From the NCBI GenBank assembly GCA_030549775.1, contig CM060177.1:46712244-46776243 (forward strand): a stretch of DNA of 64,000 nucleotides. Direction: 5' to 3'. The position numbers and the translations under genes were made by a program. This stretch comes from Tamarix chinensis. Its lineage: Eukaryota; Streptophyta; Magnoliopsida; Caryophyllales; Tamaricaceae. Shown one piece after another: positions 12,501 to 24,475 of the stretch. The stretch's first letter is position 1. Each line of letters begins with the position of its first letter. The notes under the pieces were generated by a model. It was not told the DNA's origin. It saw only the letters and a program-made list of their open reading frames with translations, and searched no databases.

Positions 12501-14012
12501 TGACGTGTGTTTGTTCAATCCAGACAGCGACAGTACCATATACTTTACATGCTTTGAAACATCAATAGCTGGGCACCGTCTCCATCCTTTCATGCAACAC
12601 TTCCACATATATGTGAAACGATATCTTAATATTTACCATTAAACTTTTATTTATACCAGAATCACAAAATTCATATTCAACAAGATTTTCAAGCAGATCC
12701 TCCTCCATTCATGATTCACAAAGCAAGTAAATGCAATGTAAGGCCCCAATGGTTGGAACTTGTAAGCTGCCACTGTGTGATAGCTTCATTTCAGATAATA
12801 CGTGGAGCATGGAGCTTCATTTAATTTTGGTTTTTTGGTAATCAATAATCATTTTATTAAAACCAAAAATTGCATCACAATATACATCCTTGATTGCAGC
12901 AGAGACTAAGCTGGCATCCTACCCAATCTTTCCATAACCTTCCTATGCCTTCTCCCATATGAATTATTTCGTACACATAAGAAACTATCTTTAACTATAT
13001 CCCTAATCGAAACACTATATATAGTAGTTTTTAATAGAAAAACGGCAATGTTTCTACTCAGCCACAGTCGGTGTAAAGCTCCCGTAATTACTATCCTCAG
13101 CATCCCACGAATACCTCTTTGCTTTCAAGCTATCACCCACTGCAACAACTGACTCCACCTTTGGGGACAAAAATCAGCATCAGCCAATTGAATAATAACC
13201 GTCAGCGCTGTTGAGCCATCACAGACCCGGCAACAATATGGTCTTGAGTTTTTACAGAACATGGGTAGAAAGAAAGGCCACATAATTCCTTGTTCTGGCT
13301 TACAGCTTATAAATAAATACAATTCTGCTTAATCTAGGGTATAGCTAATCAAATGTAACTTTTCCTCGATCAGCTGCATACATACAGCTGAACAAATGCT
13401 TAGCCCTGGATCCATTTGTCACACAGAAAACTACTAGTTATACAGAATTACCATACGAAATTTGATCCGATCGTAAATGCATGCCATGATTAGAATCCAA
13501 ATGGCATCAGTGATAGCCAGAGACGTATCCTGAATGTTCAAAATGACACCTTGCGGAAGCTAGTTTTAGCGACTTCATTGTGCTCAACGTTTTAAATATA
13601 TTTACACCGTTACAAGTGACAAGCAACTGAACCCCATAGAAAGGAAATTCCAAACAGCAAATGTTTGCATAAGCATCACAAACGACTGAAAATTTTCCTT
13701 TCCGCGTTACAGATACACTAACTCTCAAACAAATCCAAAGAACCATTCATTTGACAAGTAACAACAAATCAGGAATATCAACAAAAATAAAAATAAATAA
13801 ATAAAATTATCTATATACAAATCCTGCTCAGCTCAAAACGTACATAGCTACACCGAAGGCAAGTATATATTCCAAATTCAATCCTTATCGAACAGCCAAT
13901 AAGAAGCAAAAAGAAGAAAGCAAGGGAATAAAATAGTCGGCAGAATTACCTGTTCAATGTCCCTTTCAACGGGACCATTATTCCGGCTAAGATCCGTGGT
14001 CATCCTATCCAT
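6518..14012 (-). CDS. PRAF: PH-RCC1-FYVE-BRX protein (PRAF family), 9 exons, 1,097 aa
   Basis: Exons: 14012-13950, 12289-12203, 11804-11715, 11216-11136, 11034-10840, 10729-8600, 7846-7700, 7265-6898, 6650-6518. All introns are GT-AG and all phases fit (3,294 nt with stop). Domains: PH about residues 15-130; RCC1 repeats about 266-653 ([15 protein letters not shown] and CGxxHTAAV motifs); FYVE 656-720 with zinc ligands C665, C668, C681, C684, C689, C692, C713, C716; coiled coil about 870-940; BRX 1025-1080 (EWVEQDEPG to [15 protein letters not shown]). From memory the N-terminus is closest to the Arabidopsis At5g19420/At5g12350 subgroup. Family proteins bind phosphoinositides at endomembranes or plasma membrane, and the RCC1 part is proposed to act as a GTPase exchange factor. 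The first ATG (14012) has a good context (GAGATGG). The FYVE basic motif is [10 protein letters not shown], not the animal RRHHCR form, as is usual in this family. Confidence 0.97.
12825..13330 (-). mobile_element. 5'-truncated LINE tail in PRAF intron 1
   Basis: Same orientation as the gene. It encodes broken pieces of the C-terminal zf-RVT region and tail of a plant LINE ORF2: a Cys-rich CRVCDGSTA segment near 13220, then [13 protein letters not shown] near 13060 (the usual W-x-x-RN motif) and stops. It ends in a sequence typical of L1 3' ends, TAATAAAATGATTATTG-like followed by ACCAAAAAACC. Only the last 0.5 kb of a LINE is present, as expected from incomplete reverse transcription. Target duplications were not found. 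Confidence 0.72.
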
Positions 14013-14930
14013 CTCGCCACCAATCAAATGAACCGTCTTGCCTTCCTGACACACCAATTGACACAAAATCTAGAGCAATAATTTCAAATCATCCATTCTC
14101 CAAATAAAAACCTTCCATACACCGACTGAATTCAGTCAACGAAAAAACTACTCCAAGCCCGGAACGGAGAAACTAAAACAGAAGAGGGGAGGGGAAGAAA
14201 AGGAAGAGTGAGGGGGGGGGCTCAGACTTCAAATCATCTCCGCGAATGCCGCTGAGCAATGTTTGACCTCAGATTTCACAGCACAAGTATTCAATTCAAC
14301 ATCATTCTAATGATATCAATTTACGATCGTAAACATAGTTCAAACCGGCGAGGACTTAGAGAGAGAGAGAGTGAGTGAGGAGTCTTTGAAAGTCAAATAG
14401 GGAGGACGAAGAGGAAGAAAAAGAAACCAAAAAAAGAAGAGCAGCTTTTTCAAGGAGTGGTAAAGGTGAGAGGGAGCTAGATTACTGAGGTTATGAGAGA
14501 GAGGAACAAGAATAAGAAGAAGAAGAAATAAAAAAACAGTGTGCTGAATTCGATGATACGAGGAAAGGAGCTTGCTTGCTCTTAGTCTTAGCTGGAGGGA
14601 TTGAAATCAGCGAAAAGGTTGGAGGAAGGGAGAGAGAATGACGTGCAGTGAAATCAGCTGCAGAGCTCAGGGACGGGAGAGAGAATGACCTGCACCTGCA
14701 GTGAAGACGACCATACGCAGAAAGAGGAGAATATAAAAGAGGAAAAGGGAAATTACGGTCCGAGGCTCGTCTGCGGCCATGAACGCCGAATTAATTCTGA
14801 TTTGCTCGAAAGGCATTCTGATAATAGGAATGAGAATGTATAATAACCAGAGCACTGCCCCATTACAAGTGATATATGAAAAGGCCTTCTGGTCCACTTC
14901 TTTCTTTATTTCTTTCTTTCCCATGTGAGG
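14013..14930 (-). promoter_or_regulatory. 5' UTR and proximal promoter of the PRAF gene
   Basis: Upstream of the PRAF start the minus strand is rich in CT (plus-strand GA runs at 14190-14215 and 14360-14385, and a run of G at 14213-14221), typical of plant 5' UTRs. A segment containing GGGAGAGAGAATGAC is present twice, about 55 bp apart, near 14625-14690. I see no clear TATA box for the minus strand. The transcription start cannot be fixed from sequence. Confidence 0.5.
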
Positions 14931-15660
14931 TTATAAAACAAATAAACGGCATAAATAATGTATATCATTAAAGGAGAAAAGTTTTAGTTCTTCCATGTTT
15001 TAACGCCTACTATTTTTATTATTATTGAGGCTTTATTCGTATGCACCAACAAGCTGGATAGAAGATAAAATAGAAAATTTTATGTTTTACATAAAAATAA
15101 TTATCACTACAGTATTTTGATATTGTCATAAAAGATAAAGATTACATGGCTCCATTCCACCCTTAAATTTAAGATTCTCAATTATAATATTCAATTACTT
15201 TTTCTATCGTCTCTTATACTTTTATCATTTTATCTCAAATTTTATTATGTACTTTATATCTCACTATTTTAAATTTACACCATTCAATTATTTTTATTAA
15301 TTACATGACCAATTATTTATAATTTATAATATTTAACTTTTAATCTATATTAATATATAAATATCAAATAATAATCTTATATAATTAAATTTCATTAAAT
15401 ATAATTTAATTAATAAAAACTATTTTTTAAAATAAATAAATACCTTGTATACAATTCTAATAATAAAAATTAGTCTAAAAGGTATACCGAATGTCCCTCG
15501 TTTTTCACACTTTAGATGCCTTAAAAATTTTATATAACTTAGGGTATTTTTTTTCATTGCTTAAAATATTTTTTTTTTTAATTTAGGTACCTTAAATTTA
15601 AGATCAGGAAAAAAAATTATTCCCATAGTAGATGATCTTATACCTATGAAACCCTTTGTC
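14931..15660. other. AT-rich spacer, nothing recognised
   Basis: Very AT-rich, without coding potential, tRNA or identifiable transposon ends. It may include the 5' part of the Helitron-like element to the right. Confidence 0.5.
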
Positions 15661-17092
15661 ATTATCCCCGTAGGCCGTAACAATTAATTTGTTGTACATA
15701 TGTCGAACAACTAATTTTAATAAAGTATTAATCAAATATTTTCTAATCAAACATTTTTTAATTAATTACCTAAACATATGCAGTCAGCTATTAATTTCAT
15801 ATGTATTAATTGAATTTTCAAACTATTCATATCCTACATATTAATATATAAATAATTGATAAATAATTAATACACCAAATAAAGTACATTAACCAGTCGA
15901 CCAACACATATGCATCTGTTGCCATTAATACAATGCAACTAGAAAATACATATAACTATTTTTAATGAAGTATTATTTTTTTAAGGTTAGATCAACATCA
16001 GTCAAATATGATAATAATAATAATAATAATTATTATTATTATTATTATTATTATTTATAATAATAATTTTATTATTTATTATTAATAATATGACTATTAT
16101 TATTAATATAACTATAATAATTATAACTATCAATACAATTAATACTAATATAATTATTTATATAATTTTGATAATTACTATTATCATAATTTATAATATA
16201 ATAATGATAATTATTATGATAATAATGAATATTAATATAATTGATTATTACTATTATGAATATTATCATGATTAATAATATAATTATTATTAAAAAAACT
16301 AATAAAAGAATGACAACATTGGTTATTATATAAAAACAGAGTTGTTTGGTAGGCAATATACAGACAAATTTTTCTTCCTAAACTATACCTATTATTACTA
16401 ATCATATATTATTACTAATTAATAAGGTCAAATAAATGATGAAATACTCCTGCATACTAATTGATTGTCAAACTATTCATTTCTTACGTTGCATAATGAT
16501 ATTCATCTCCTACGTATTAATTAAGATATTCGTCTTTTGCACATATGTCGAACAATACATATTAATCAATAATTTTCTTATTTAATTATCTAAAAATATG
16601 CAACCAACTATTTATCTCCTGTATATTAATTAAATTGTAAAACTACTGAATATATGAATGTAACTATTCATATGTTGCACATATGTCGAACAACACATAT
16701 TAATCAAGTATTTTCTTAATTAATTACTTGAACATATGCAACCAACTATTCATCTCCTGCATATTAATTGAATTATCAAACTAATGAATATATGAATGTA
16801 ACTGTTCATCTCATGCGAACAACAAATTCATATAACTATTCATCTTCTGTCATTAATACAACACAACTATTCATATCCTACATGCAACAAAGGCATATAA
16901 CTATTCATCTGCTACACATATGTCAAACAATACATATTAATTAAGTATTTTATTAATTAATTACTTGAACATATACAACCAACTATTCATCTCATACATA
17001 TTAATTAAATTATTAAACTATTCATCTCTTATATAATAATATATAAATAATTAATACACCACCCGTGCATTGCACGGGGGAAATATAACTAG
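15660..17092 (+). mobile_element. Helitron-like 3' end with minisatellite interior
   Basis: The right end has a perfect 8-bp stem hairpin CCCGTGCA-T-TGCACGGG at 17062-17078, followed about 10 nt later by CTAG (17089-17092) and then T, the hallmark of a Helitron 3' terminus inserted 5' of T. To its left are at least four imperfect copies of a unit beginning CATATGTCGAACAA (near 15698, 16540, 16679, 16916) with shared TTAATTAATTACTTGAACATAT. No Rep/helicase coding is seen, so it would be non-autonomous. The 5' TC terminus was not found; the left limit is only where the repeats begin. Confidence 0.6.
16008..16290. repeat. (TAA/TTA)n low-complexity repeat
   Basis: ATA and TAA trinucleotides change at 16030 into TTA trinucleotides, making a long self-complementary stretch, followed by degenerate TAT/ATA repeats to about 16290. 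ORFs on both strands here translate to Ile/Tyr/Asn runs and are not genes. Confidence 0.9.
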
Positions 17093-17262
17093 TTATATGT
17101 ATTGGTTCCTGTGAACTGAACATAAAACAGAAACGGGGTCAAGAAACATTCTAAGATTAAGTTACACACGCATCTCTCGCATGAATACATACAGTGAGAA
17201 CATAACTATTTTTCAATGATTTAACATCTAAGGAGCTAACATCTCTTACTCGTTCTCTCTCT

Positions 17263-17265
<3 letters not shown>

Positions 17266-17293
<28 letters not shown>
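17266..17293. repeat. (TA)n microsatellite
   Basis: Uninterrupted TA dinucleotides preceded by a CT-rich stretch. Confidence 0.95.
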
Positions 17294-17296
<3 letters not shown>

Positions 17297-18590
17297 TTAT
17301 ATAGGATGAAGATCTCGTACACATTCTTTTTAAAATACATATATAGGAACTAATCTTAACAATTAGACTAGTATTAAATCAATAGTCAAAATTTAGTAAA
17401 TACCTAACTTAAACCTATTTTAATCTTGATCATTAAATCTTCTAGATCTAATAATAATTAAAAATTTCTACATTTATATTTTAAATAATAATGTATACAA
17501 GAACCTAAATCTATATATATATATTTTTTTTTTCTTTTTGTCGTTGCTGATTTGAGTGTCGAGATATATATCATTGACCAACATTATGTGTAATTTTAGA
17601 GCTTATGTGTAATGATTTTTTATGGATCTCCTCCACAAATAGGTTGTTTTGCCTTCATGGAATGCCGAACGAAATATTGGTTTCAAATTAACATGCTGGA
17701 AGGGGTCGGTCTAGTACCCTCTTCCCAAAACACTTATTATGATTAATATATTTTTATTTTTATTTTGTTCGTGCGACACGAGCTGCTGTCTTGGCCAACC
17801 GCACCGAACAATGATGGATTCGGCAGACGGGGCCTTCGATGATGTGTTGCTTGATGCAAAGCATCAAAATGAAAAATCAAGAACCTATGAAAGGTTTTAA
17901 TCCAAAAAAAAAAAAAAAAGCACGATCCATGTGCCAGAATGAAAAAGAATAGCGATAATAGGTAAACATTGCTACCACTGGCACGTCGCGAATGTCTTTC
18001 TTTCCCACCCACTAGTAGCTACAAATCAAATAGCAAAACTTTCCTAACTTTTGCATAAAGTAATACTTGTCCGCAAATCAGAATTCACCGTCCCTTTCCG
18101 CCCTAGCCCTACAGTCGACAATCTGCCCCTTCCAAAGATAAAAGCTCCTGTTCCTCTTTGTCGCCGAGTTAACGAAGCACTCTTTCATAAATCATGTTGT
18201 AAAAATTTAGCATCCGACTCCATGCTTGACAACCAACGTACATTATCTTCTTTACTTGAATATACTTTTGCCGGACCATTTGTGTTATGTACACTCTTTT
18301 TTCTTTTTCTTTTTTTATGAATTCACGAGCGTAATTTTTTTTATTTGACGATTTGGCCCTTGTATTTGTAACCTACCTCTCTTTCCGAACATTTTTTGTT
18401 TCTCTTTTTTTTTTTATTCTCATCAATTAGTCGCACGATAGAGAGTTAAATCTTTCTGAACATTATCCGTCAATTTTAAACTCTAGCGAATGAATTATTC
18501 AAAAAACCTCCTATAATTTTTTTATTCATTTTTATATTTATGTATTTCTTATAATTTTATATTTTAAATATTAATTACAGAATTAAAATC
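17294..18590. other. Spacer, no gene recognised
   Basis: Contains an 89-codon open frame at 18051-18320 (plus) rich in basic residues with a hydrophobic end, and an antisense frame at 17743-18012, neither similar to anything I know. An A run lies at 17907-17922. The right end may hold the 5' part of the Mutator-like element that becomes recognisable from about 18590. Confidence 0.45.
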
Positions 18591-18631
18591 TAGTTAATAC
18601 TAATTGGAGTGGATTATTTGCTACTAATGAG

Positions 18632-19967
18632 TGAAATTTTAACATACGAGTTACGTGTTTGTTGATACATATTTTATGGATTTTGTTATGTTTTGTGCAT
18701 AGTATTGGCCATTTGTTCATGTTTCCTACTTTTGGTTATCTTTTGTAGGTATTTGGAGAAAAATCGAGGTCAAAAAAATCTAAACATGATGATTGGAAGC
18801 TAGACAAATGCATGGAAGAAGAGAAGAGGGCAGGAGAACCAACACAAATGGTGTCATGGTAAAGCCTACGGTCTAACAAAGAGCAAACAAGGGGAAGTCG
18901 TGGTGTTGGTCACTCCTGTGTCGTGCGACAGTCGAAGATATTATAGATTTGGCATCAACATGGTGTGCTCGTGTCAATCAACCGCCCTTGTCAATGCTAT
19001 TTACCTCAATATCTATCGTTTTAACAAGTCATATTTAAGGAAAATTAGAGAGGGTTTTTGGGGACGCCTCTCATTAACCTTCAGCTACCTTTCAACCTCT
19101 GATCTTTCTCTTCTTTTTTTTTCCTTCCATAAATTTAGTTTCCATTGTAATCTTTAAGCTTTTAAGGTCTTCATTCAAGATTGTACACAACTCAACCATT
19201 AGAGGTGTTATCTCTCCCTTTTAATTTGTAAAAAATGAGTGCTTTTGATTTAATTGAGTTGTTCTACATAAGAATGAGTGGCTAATTTCTTTTGGTGCTA
19301 AGGTGATGGGAGATACTCCGATCCTAATATGTTGATTGCTTTACCATTTTTTTTCTGTTTCAATCAATTATGTTACGTTATTATTTTTCATGTTTGTGAT
19401 TGGAATTCCAGCCGGGTTCCATTATTGATTAATTTTGATGAGATTCAAGAGAATGAATCAAAATTAGATGTAATAACGTAACTTGTGATCTAATCTAGAA
19501 GTCAAGAGACGTTGATTTAATTACTACAACTTAAGGGAGGAATTATTTACAGGTATTAATGTGTCAGCTACTATTTGATTTTATTCTAGAGATAGATGAG
19601 ACTTAGCAGACGATAGGGTGCAGTTGCTAGAGAAAGCATTGCACTTTACATTCCTGTTGGCAATTTTGATTGATTGAATGTGATTCAATAATCGATAGGG
19701 TATAAATTTCATCAGGGGGTCAGGGTTATCAAATGAAACCTTAGCTAATTAATTTGATTTGAACTAAGTTGGTGCATCGAGTCTTTGATCTTTGCCTTAC
19801 TTGTTTAATCTGCAATAGTTTTCATAGATATTCTTCTTCTCACATTTCAATCACTTAAACATAGATATATCTAATCTCATTCTAGAGCTTATTTCCCAGT
19901 CCTTATGGGATCGACCTTGATTACTACTCCAATACCGTGCGCTTGTAGTTAGGGCATGTAAGCTACA
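18632..19967 (+). mobile_element. Solo LTR in the MULE transposase, TSD AATGAG
   Basis: TG...CA segment of 1,336 bp flanked by AATGAG at 18626-18631 and 19968-19973. Removing it and one AATGAG joins the MULE reading frame into FATNEIFINRES, which supports the boundaries independently. The right part (GGGATCGACCTTGATTACTAC, near 19909) is the conserved R-U5 end of plant Ty3/gypsy LTRs. No internal retroelement sequence remains, so it is a product of LTR-LTR recombination. A 6-bp duplication is slightly longer than the usual 5. Confidence 0.75.
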
Positions 19968-22900
19968 AATGAGATTTTTATTAATCGTGAGTCATTAATT
20001 GGGTGGGTTAAAGAAATATAAAGGCTACATAATATGGTTTTAGGTATTGAGAGGTCAAAAAAAGGTAGAGTTTGGATATGTTGTGAGAGAGGTGGTGCTT
20101 ATAAAATATAATCTTAGAAGAATCCCAAAAGTATTCGATCTACCAAAATCAAAAAAGTCTGGTTATGAATTCAAGATTCGTGGAAGGAAAGATATTTGTG
20201 GTGGTTGGAGACTAGTGATAGAATGTGGAATACATAATCATAGATTAGTTAAGTATTTACGAGGACATTAGTTTGATTATCAATTATTTCCAAAAGATTA
20301 CAGTTTGTTGGTGCACGAGCTAACCTAAATAAATGTCAAACAAAGGGAGATTATCGACAAATTGAAATAGGGTGATGGGGATAATGCTAAAATACTTAGG
20401 ATATTTTACAATGCTATATATAAGTTCAAGGTACAAAACTTGATGGGATATATAGTCATGCAAAAGTTATTACACTTCATGGAAACCAATAAGTACCGTT
20501 CATGGCATCGTCGGTTGTCCTATAATATAGTTAGTGATATTATATTTTTGCACACGGATTCTATTGCTTTATTGCATGTGTTTTCATATATTATTTGTTT
20601 GGATTGCAAGTAAAAAACTAATAAGTACAACATTTCTTTCTTAGAGGTCATTATCTATGTGTCTAGTGGTAAGAATTCTATCCATTGCCTTGGCATTTAT
20701 GACCAAAAAAAAAAAGATAACTAAGAATGGGTGCTTGATAAGGTAAAGAGTTTGATGGAGCGCCATGAACCAAATGTGGTGATCATTGATCGGGAACTAG
20801 GACTGACACAAACAATGTCAAAAGTTTTTTTCTAATGTAGCACCCTTCTTGTATAGATAATACATTAGTAAGAATGTTCTCTTTCCTACTATAAAAAAGT
20901 TAGAAAGTATAGTAGTAAGAGAACGTTTCTTAGGAGGTTGGAGAAAGATTATACAAGCTACAACAATTGAGACATATGAGAACAAGCTTCTACTTATGGG
21001 TGACAAATGGAGCAGATTTTCATATATTTTATAATATGTGCATGAGACCTGATTGAATCTATATAAAAAGATATTTGTTTCAATGTGGGTTGAAAAAATT
21101 CTTCACTTTGGCACTCATATGACCAACTATAATAGTTTTTTGTTGTAAATACTCAATGTCATTTAACTTATTACTAAATAGTAATTAACTATTACGTATA
21201 TTTTGAAACTTTAATCGTAGGCCAGAAAGTGAATATGGCAAGCAGAAGAAATATATATCATCATCGCATATGAGTTTTGACACATTATGCACAATGATTG
21301 ACACACTGATAAGATTCCAACTTAATGAGGTAAAAAAAATATATGGAGCAATCATGGGTTATTATTCCATATTAGTCTACAAGTGCAATATTTTTCAAGG
21401 AGCTCACATCTTTTGTATGGTATAGAGTGGTGGAATTGATCCAAGAGGAGAATAAAAGGTCCAATATAGTTGGTCCCAAATATTTGGGATGTGGGTGTTA
21501 CTTGAGGTTTACACATGATCTACCTTATACACATAAGATATTTTAATACACACGAGAGCATCAACCTATTCTTGTATCAACGGTGCATCAATTCTTGATG
21601 ACTTTTAATTTTTTAGACTATAAGAAGGAAGGTTTTTTTTTTATGATTCAACCACTGATCTATCCATACGTCCATTTGCTTCTAAAATTATGACTAAGGT
21701 TCAAATTATGCTTGATCATTTGCCATCAAGTCTATGATACTATTATAATCTTATCGATGAGATTCTTGAACCCGCACAGACAAGTATGGTAAAACCAAAT
21801 GTTCAACAAACAAATGACATCCTAGTAATAGCACGTGGAGGGATCCATCAGAGTGGGAGCACATAGAGCATGCTTATTTAGAATCACCTATGGGGAAAGG
21901 TCGATCAGGTCGAGGATGTGGTCATGTATCTCTTGGAAGAGGTCACTCTCCCCCTGTCGATCGGATCAAATAAAAAAAAGTAGTGGGAGGCATAGTATTA
22001 GGAGGACTCATAAATTCCTTGCTAATTTCCCATGATCCTATTATATTGAGGTAGGTATGCACTCGTGGTTAGAATCGTGGTGTGATATTTTGGGCGATGA
22101 AAATTGTGAGTTTAGAGTATTTGCAATGTAACTCCTAGGCATAGAATCAAAATGTTCAAATGTTAGAGTCGTAATGTACAAGGAATTTGTGACTCATCAT
22201 GTAATACCCGTCCCAAAATTCTTCAAAATTTGTTTCAAATTATGTTCATATAAAATAAATTAGTTTTGTTTTTAGAATAGGCTTGAAATTCTAATAAAAA
22301 TGTGATTTTCAGGTGTACTGATTGATTGGTGAGCTTAGAAATTAACAGTTTTATTCTCGACTGGTTTTCCCAAATCGATCGATTGGTTATCCTGTGATTT
22401 CAAATCCATTTCTAATTTTAATTCAATTATCTTTCTAATTTTTATGAAAACTTTTAATTAGAATCTAATTGTGCTAGTAAGTATATTTTGGTACTTTGGA
22501 ATTATTTTCACATTATTTAGATCATTAGATGATTTTCATTAGCCATATTTTTTCTAAAAAGCATTTTTGAAGCAAGCATCACCTTCTCTCTTCTCCCTCA
22601 CCTATCCCTCTATCTTCTAGCAGTTGGGGTGCATAATTGACTTTGTTCACCATTTCCTTACTCACCAAACCATTTCCATGTTCCTTCCTAACTACACTCA
22701 ACCCCCATCACCCCCATCAAATTAGCTCTCACTTCTTAGTTGTCCACACTTAACTTTACCAGTCTCATCTCCTTCTATCCTGTGAATGTTGACCCAAACT
22801 CACCTATATACCCTTCATTTCTGATCCATGTCCATTATTCACCTATTTTTCTTTCTCTCCTCTCTCTATTCTTGGTGGAAGATTTTCCCAAGTGTTAAGC

Positions 22901-23589
22901 ATCCCTTCATTCTTCCCCTTTCTCCTCTCTGCTAAGAGAAATAGAGACTTGCTCTAGTTTTCTCCCTTCTTTGGTTGAGTATTGAATCCTTTATCTTCTT
23001 CTAATCTTGGCTTTAGTTCTCCCTTGTTTTCATTAAGAAAGGAAGAATTAAGGTTTGAGAAAGGCTGAATATTTTGATTCTCTTCCTTTGGCACCTTGTT
23101 TTTTATAAAAGGTTATGCTTTGTGTTCTTATTCTCCTTAGTTTTAATGAAATTTTGAAAGGTGATTTTTAATACTTTTAACCTTGATTCTCTTAGAAATT
23201 GAGTTTCTACTAGATAGGCTTCAAATAGGAGCTTTTATGTTAGAAGAATCGCTCCACGGTGAGGTATTATTATTTTTAACATAAATGGGGTTCTGTGAAT
23301 TATTGAGGTTCCATGTGTTTGATGTTTATGTGAGCATAATCTAATTTATATTCTAGAATTTGAGCATGAGGTAGAATTCTTCCTAAAGTTAGCATTATTG
23401 GGTTTGTCTAATTTTATGTATAAGTTAGTCATTCAACATGATTTGTTCATATATTTACAATACCATGTATCCATGTGATTCTATGTTTGTAACATGTATT
23501 TTTATGTGTTTTATGATATAGAGGCATGCTAGGATTAATATGGTAAAGTTTGGTAATTTTGGGTGTGTGTATCACAAGTCTGGGTAATG

Positions 23590-24040
23590 TTTTACCCAAA
23601 CTAGTCAATCAGCTCATTGAACTCATCGATTGGTTGTGTGAGCAATCAAATGGTTTGGAATTTTGGATTGGTTGGTCATGAAATTAGTCAATTGGTTTGA
23701 TAAACTAGTTGTCTGGATTCAATAAACGGTCAATCGGCTTTTCAAACCCATCGATTGGTTAATTCCTGCTTAGACCCATCGACTGATTGGACCAAACCAG
23801 TCGATTGGTTTCTATGACCAATCGATTGGTTAGTTAAACCTATTGACTGATTTCTCTACAAACTAAAATGGTTTGTTCTCTACTTAGACCCATCAACCGG
23901 TTAGACCAAATCCATTGACTGGTTCCTATAAGCAGTCAATCGATAAAACCAACTAGTCCACTGATCCTCTAGTGTTTTTTTAGTCTAGGTATGGTATGAC
24001 TAGACTATTTAACTTGTCCTAAGGAATGATCGACTGGTAT
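23590..24040. repeat. Cluster of CGATTGGTT / AACCAGTCGA motifs
   Basis: More than ten imperfect copies of the 9-mer CGATTGGTT and its complement, including a perfect 14-bp palindrome ACCAATCGATTGGT at 23817-23830. Similar motifs occur at 22370, 32620-32720 and 35480-35680. Confidence 0.85.
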
Positions 24041-24255
24041 GACTAAATACCACCTAGTTTGGGTTTAAATTATTGTTATTCTCTTTGGCCTATTATGTTA
24101 ATACTTCCATGTAAATACAACATATAAATTATGATTTCAACTATGACTACTCTAAAATTAATAAGAATCATAATTATGGTATTTAAGACTTGAATTTGGT
24201 TAAGTTTGGTGTCATCTCTAAATACCCAATTGGTGGCTTTTATGCCTTGTGATGT

Positions 24256-24475
24256 GTTTGGTGTTATCACTTGGAAACACCCAGTTTGATTAAAATTGGA
24301 ATTTAATTATGTTTGGTGTTATCACTTGGAAACACCCAATTTGATTAACATTAGAATTTAATTATGTTTGATGTTATCACTTAGAAACAACCAATTTGGT
24401 TAAACATGGAATTTAATTGTGTTTGGTGTTATCACTTGGAAACACCCATTTGGTTATTTATGGATTTTATTTGTG
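24256..24475. repeat. 55-bp tandem repeat, four copies
   Basis: Units starting GTTTGGTGTTATCACTTGGA at 24256, 24311, 24366 (GTTTGATG) and 24421, spaced exactly 55 bp. Part of the solo LTR; a decayed further copy precedes it near 24203. Confidence 0.93.

Noticed and set aside
16072..16356. Ile/Tyr/Asn-rich ORFs on both strands
   Set aside because: Products of the TAA/TTA low-complexity repeat.
18051..18320. 89-codon plus-strand ORF
   Set aside because: No recognisable domain, no gene context, ends in a Phe/Leu run from a T-rich tract; kept only as a note in the spacer entry.
24256..24475. CRISPR-like array
   Set aside because: The 55-bp repeats are contiguous, without spacers, and lie in a plant LTR.
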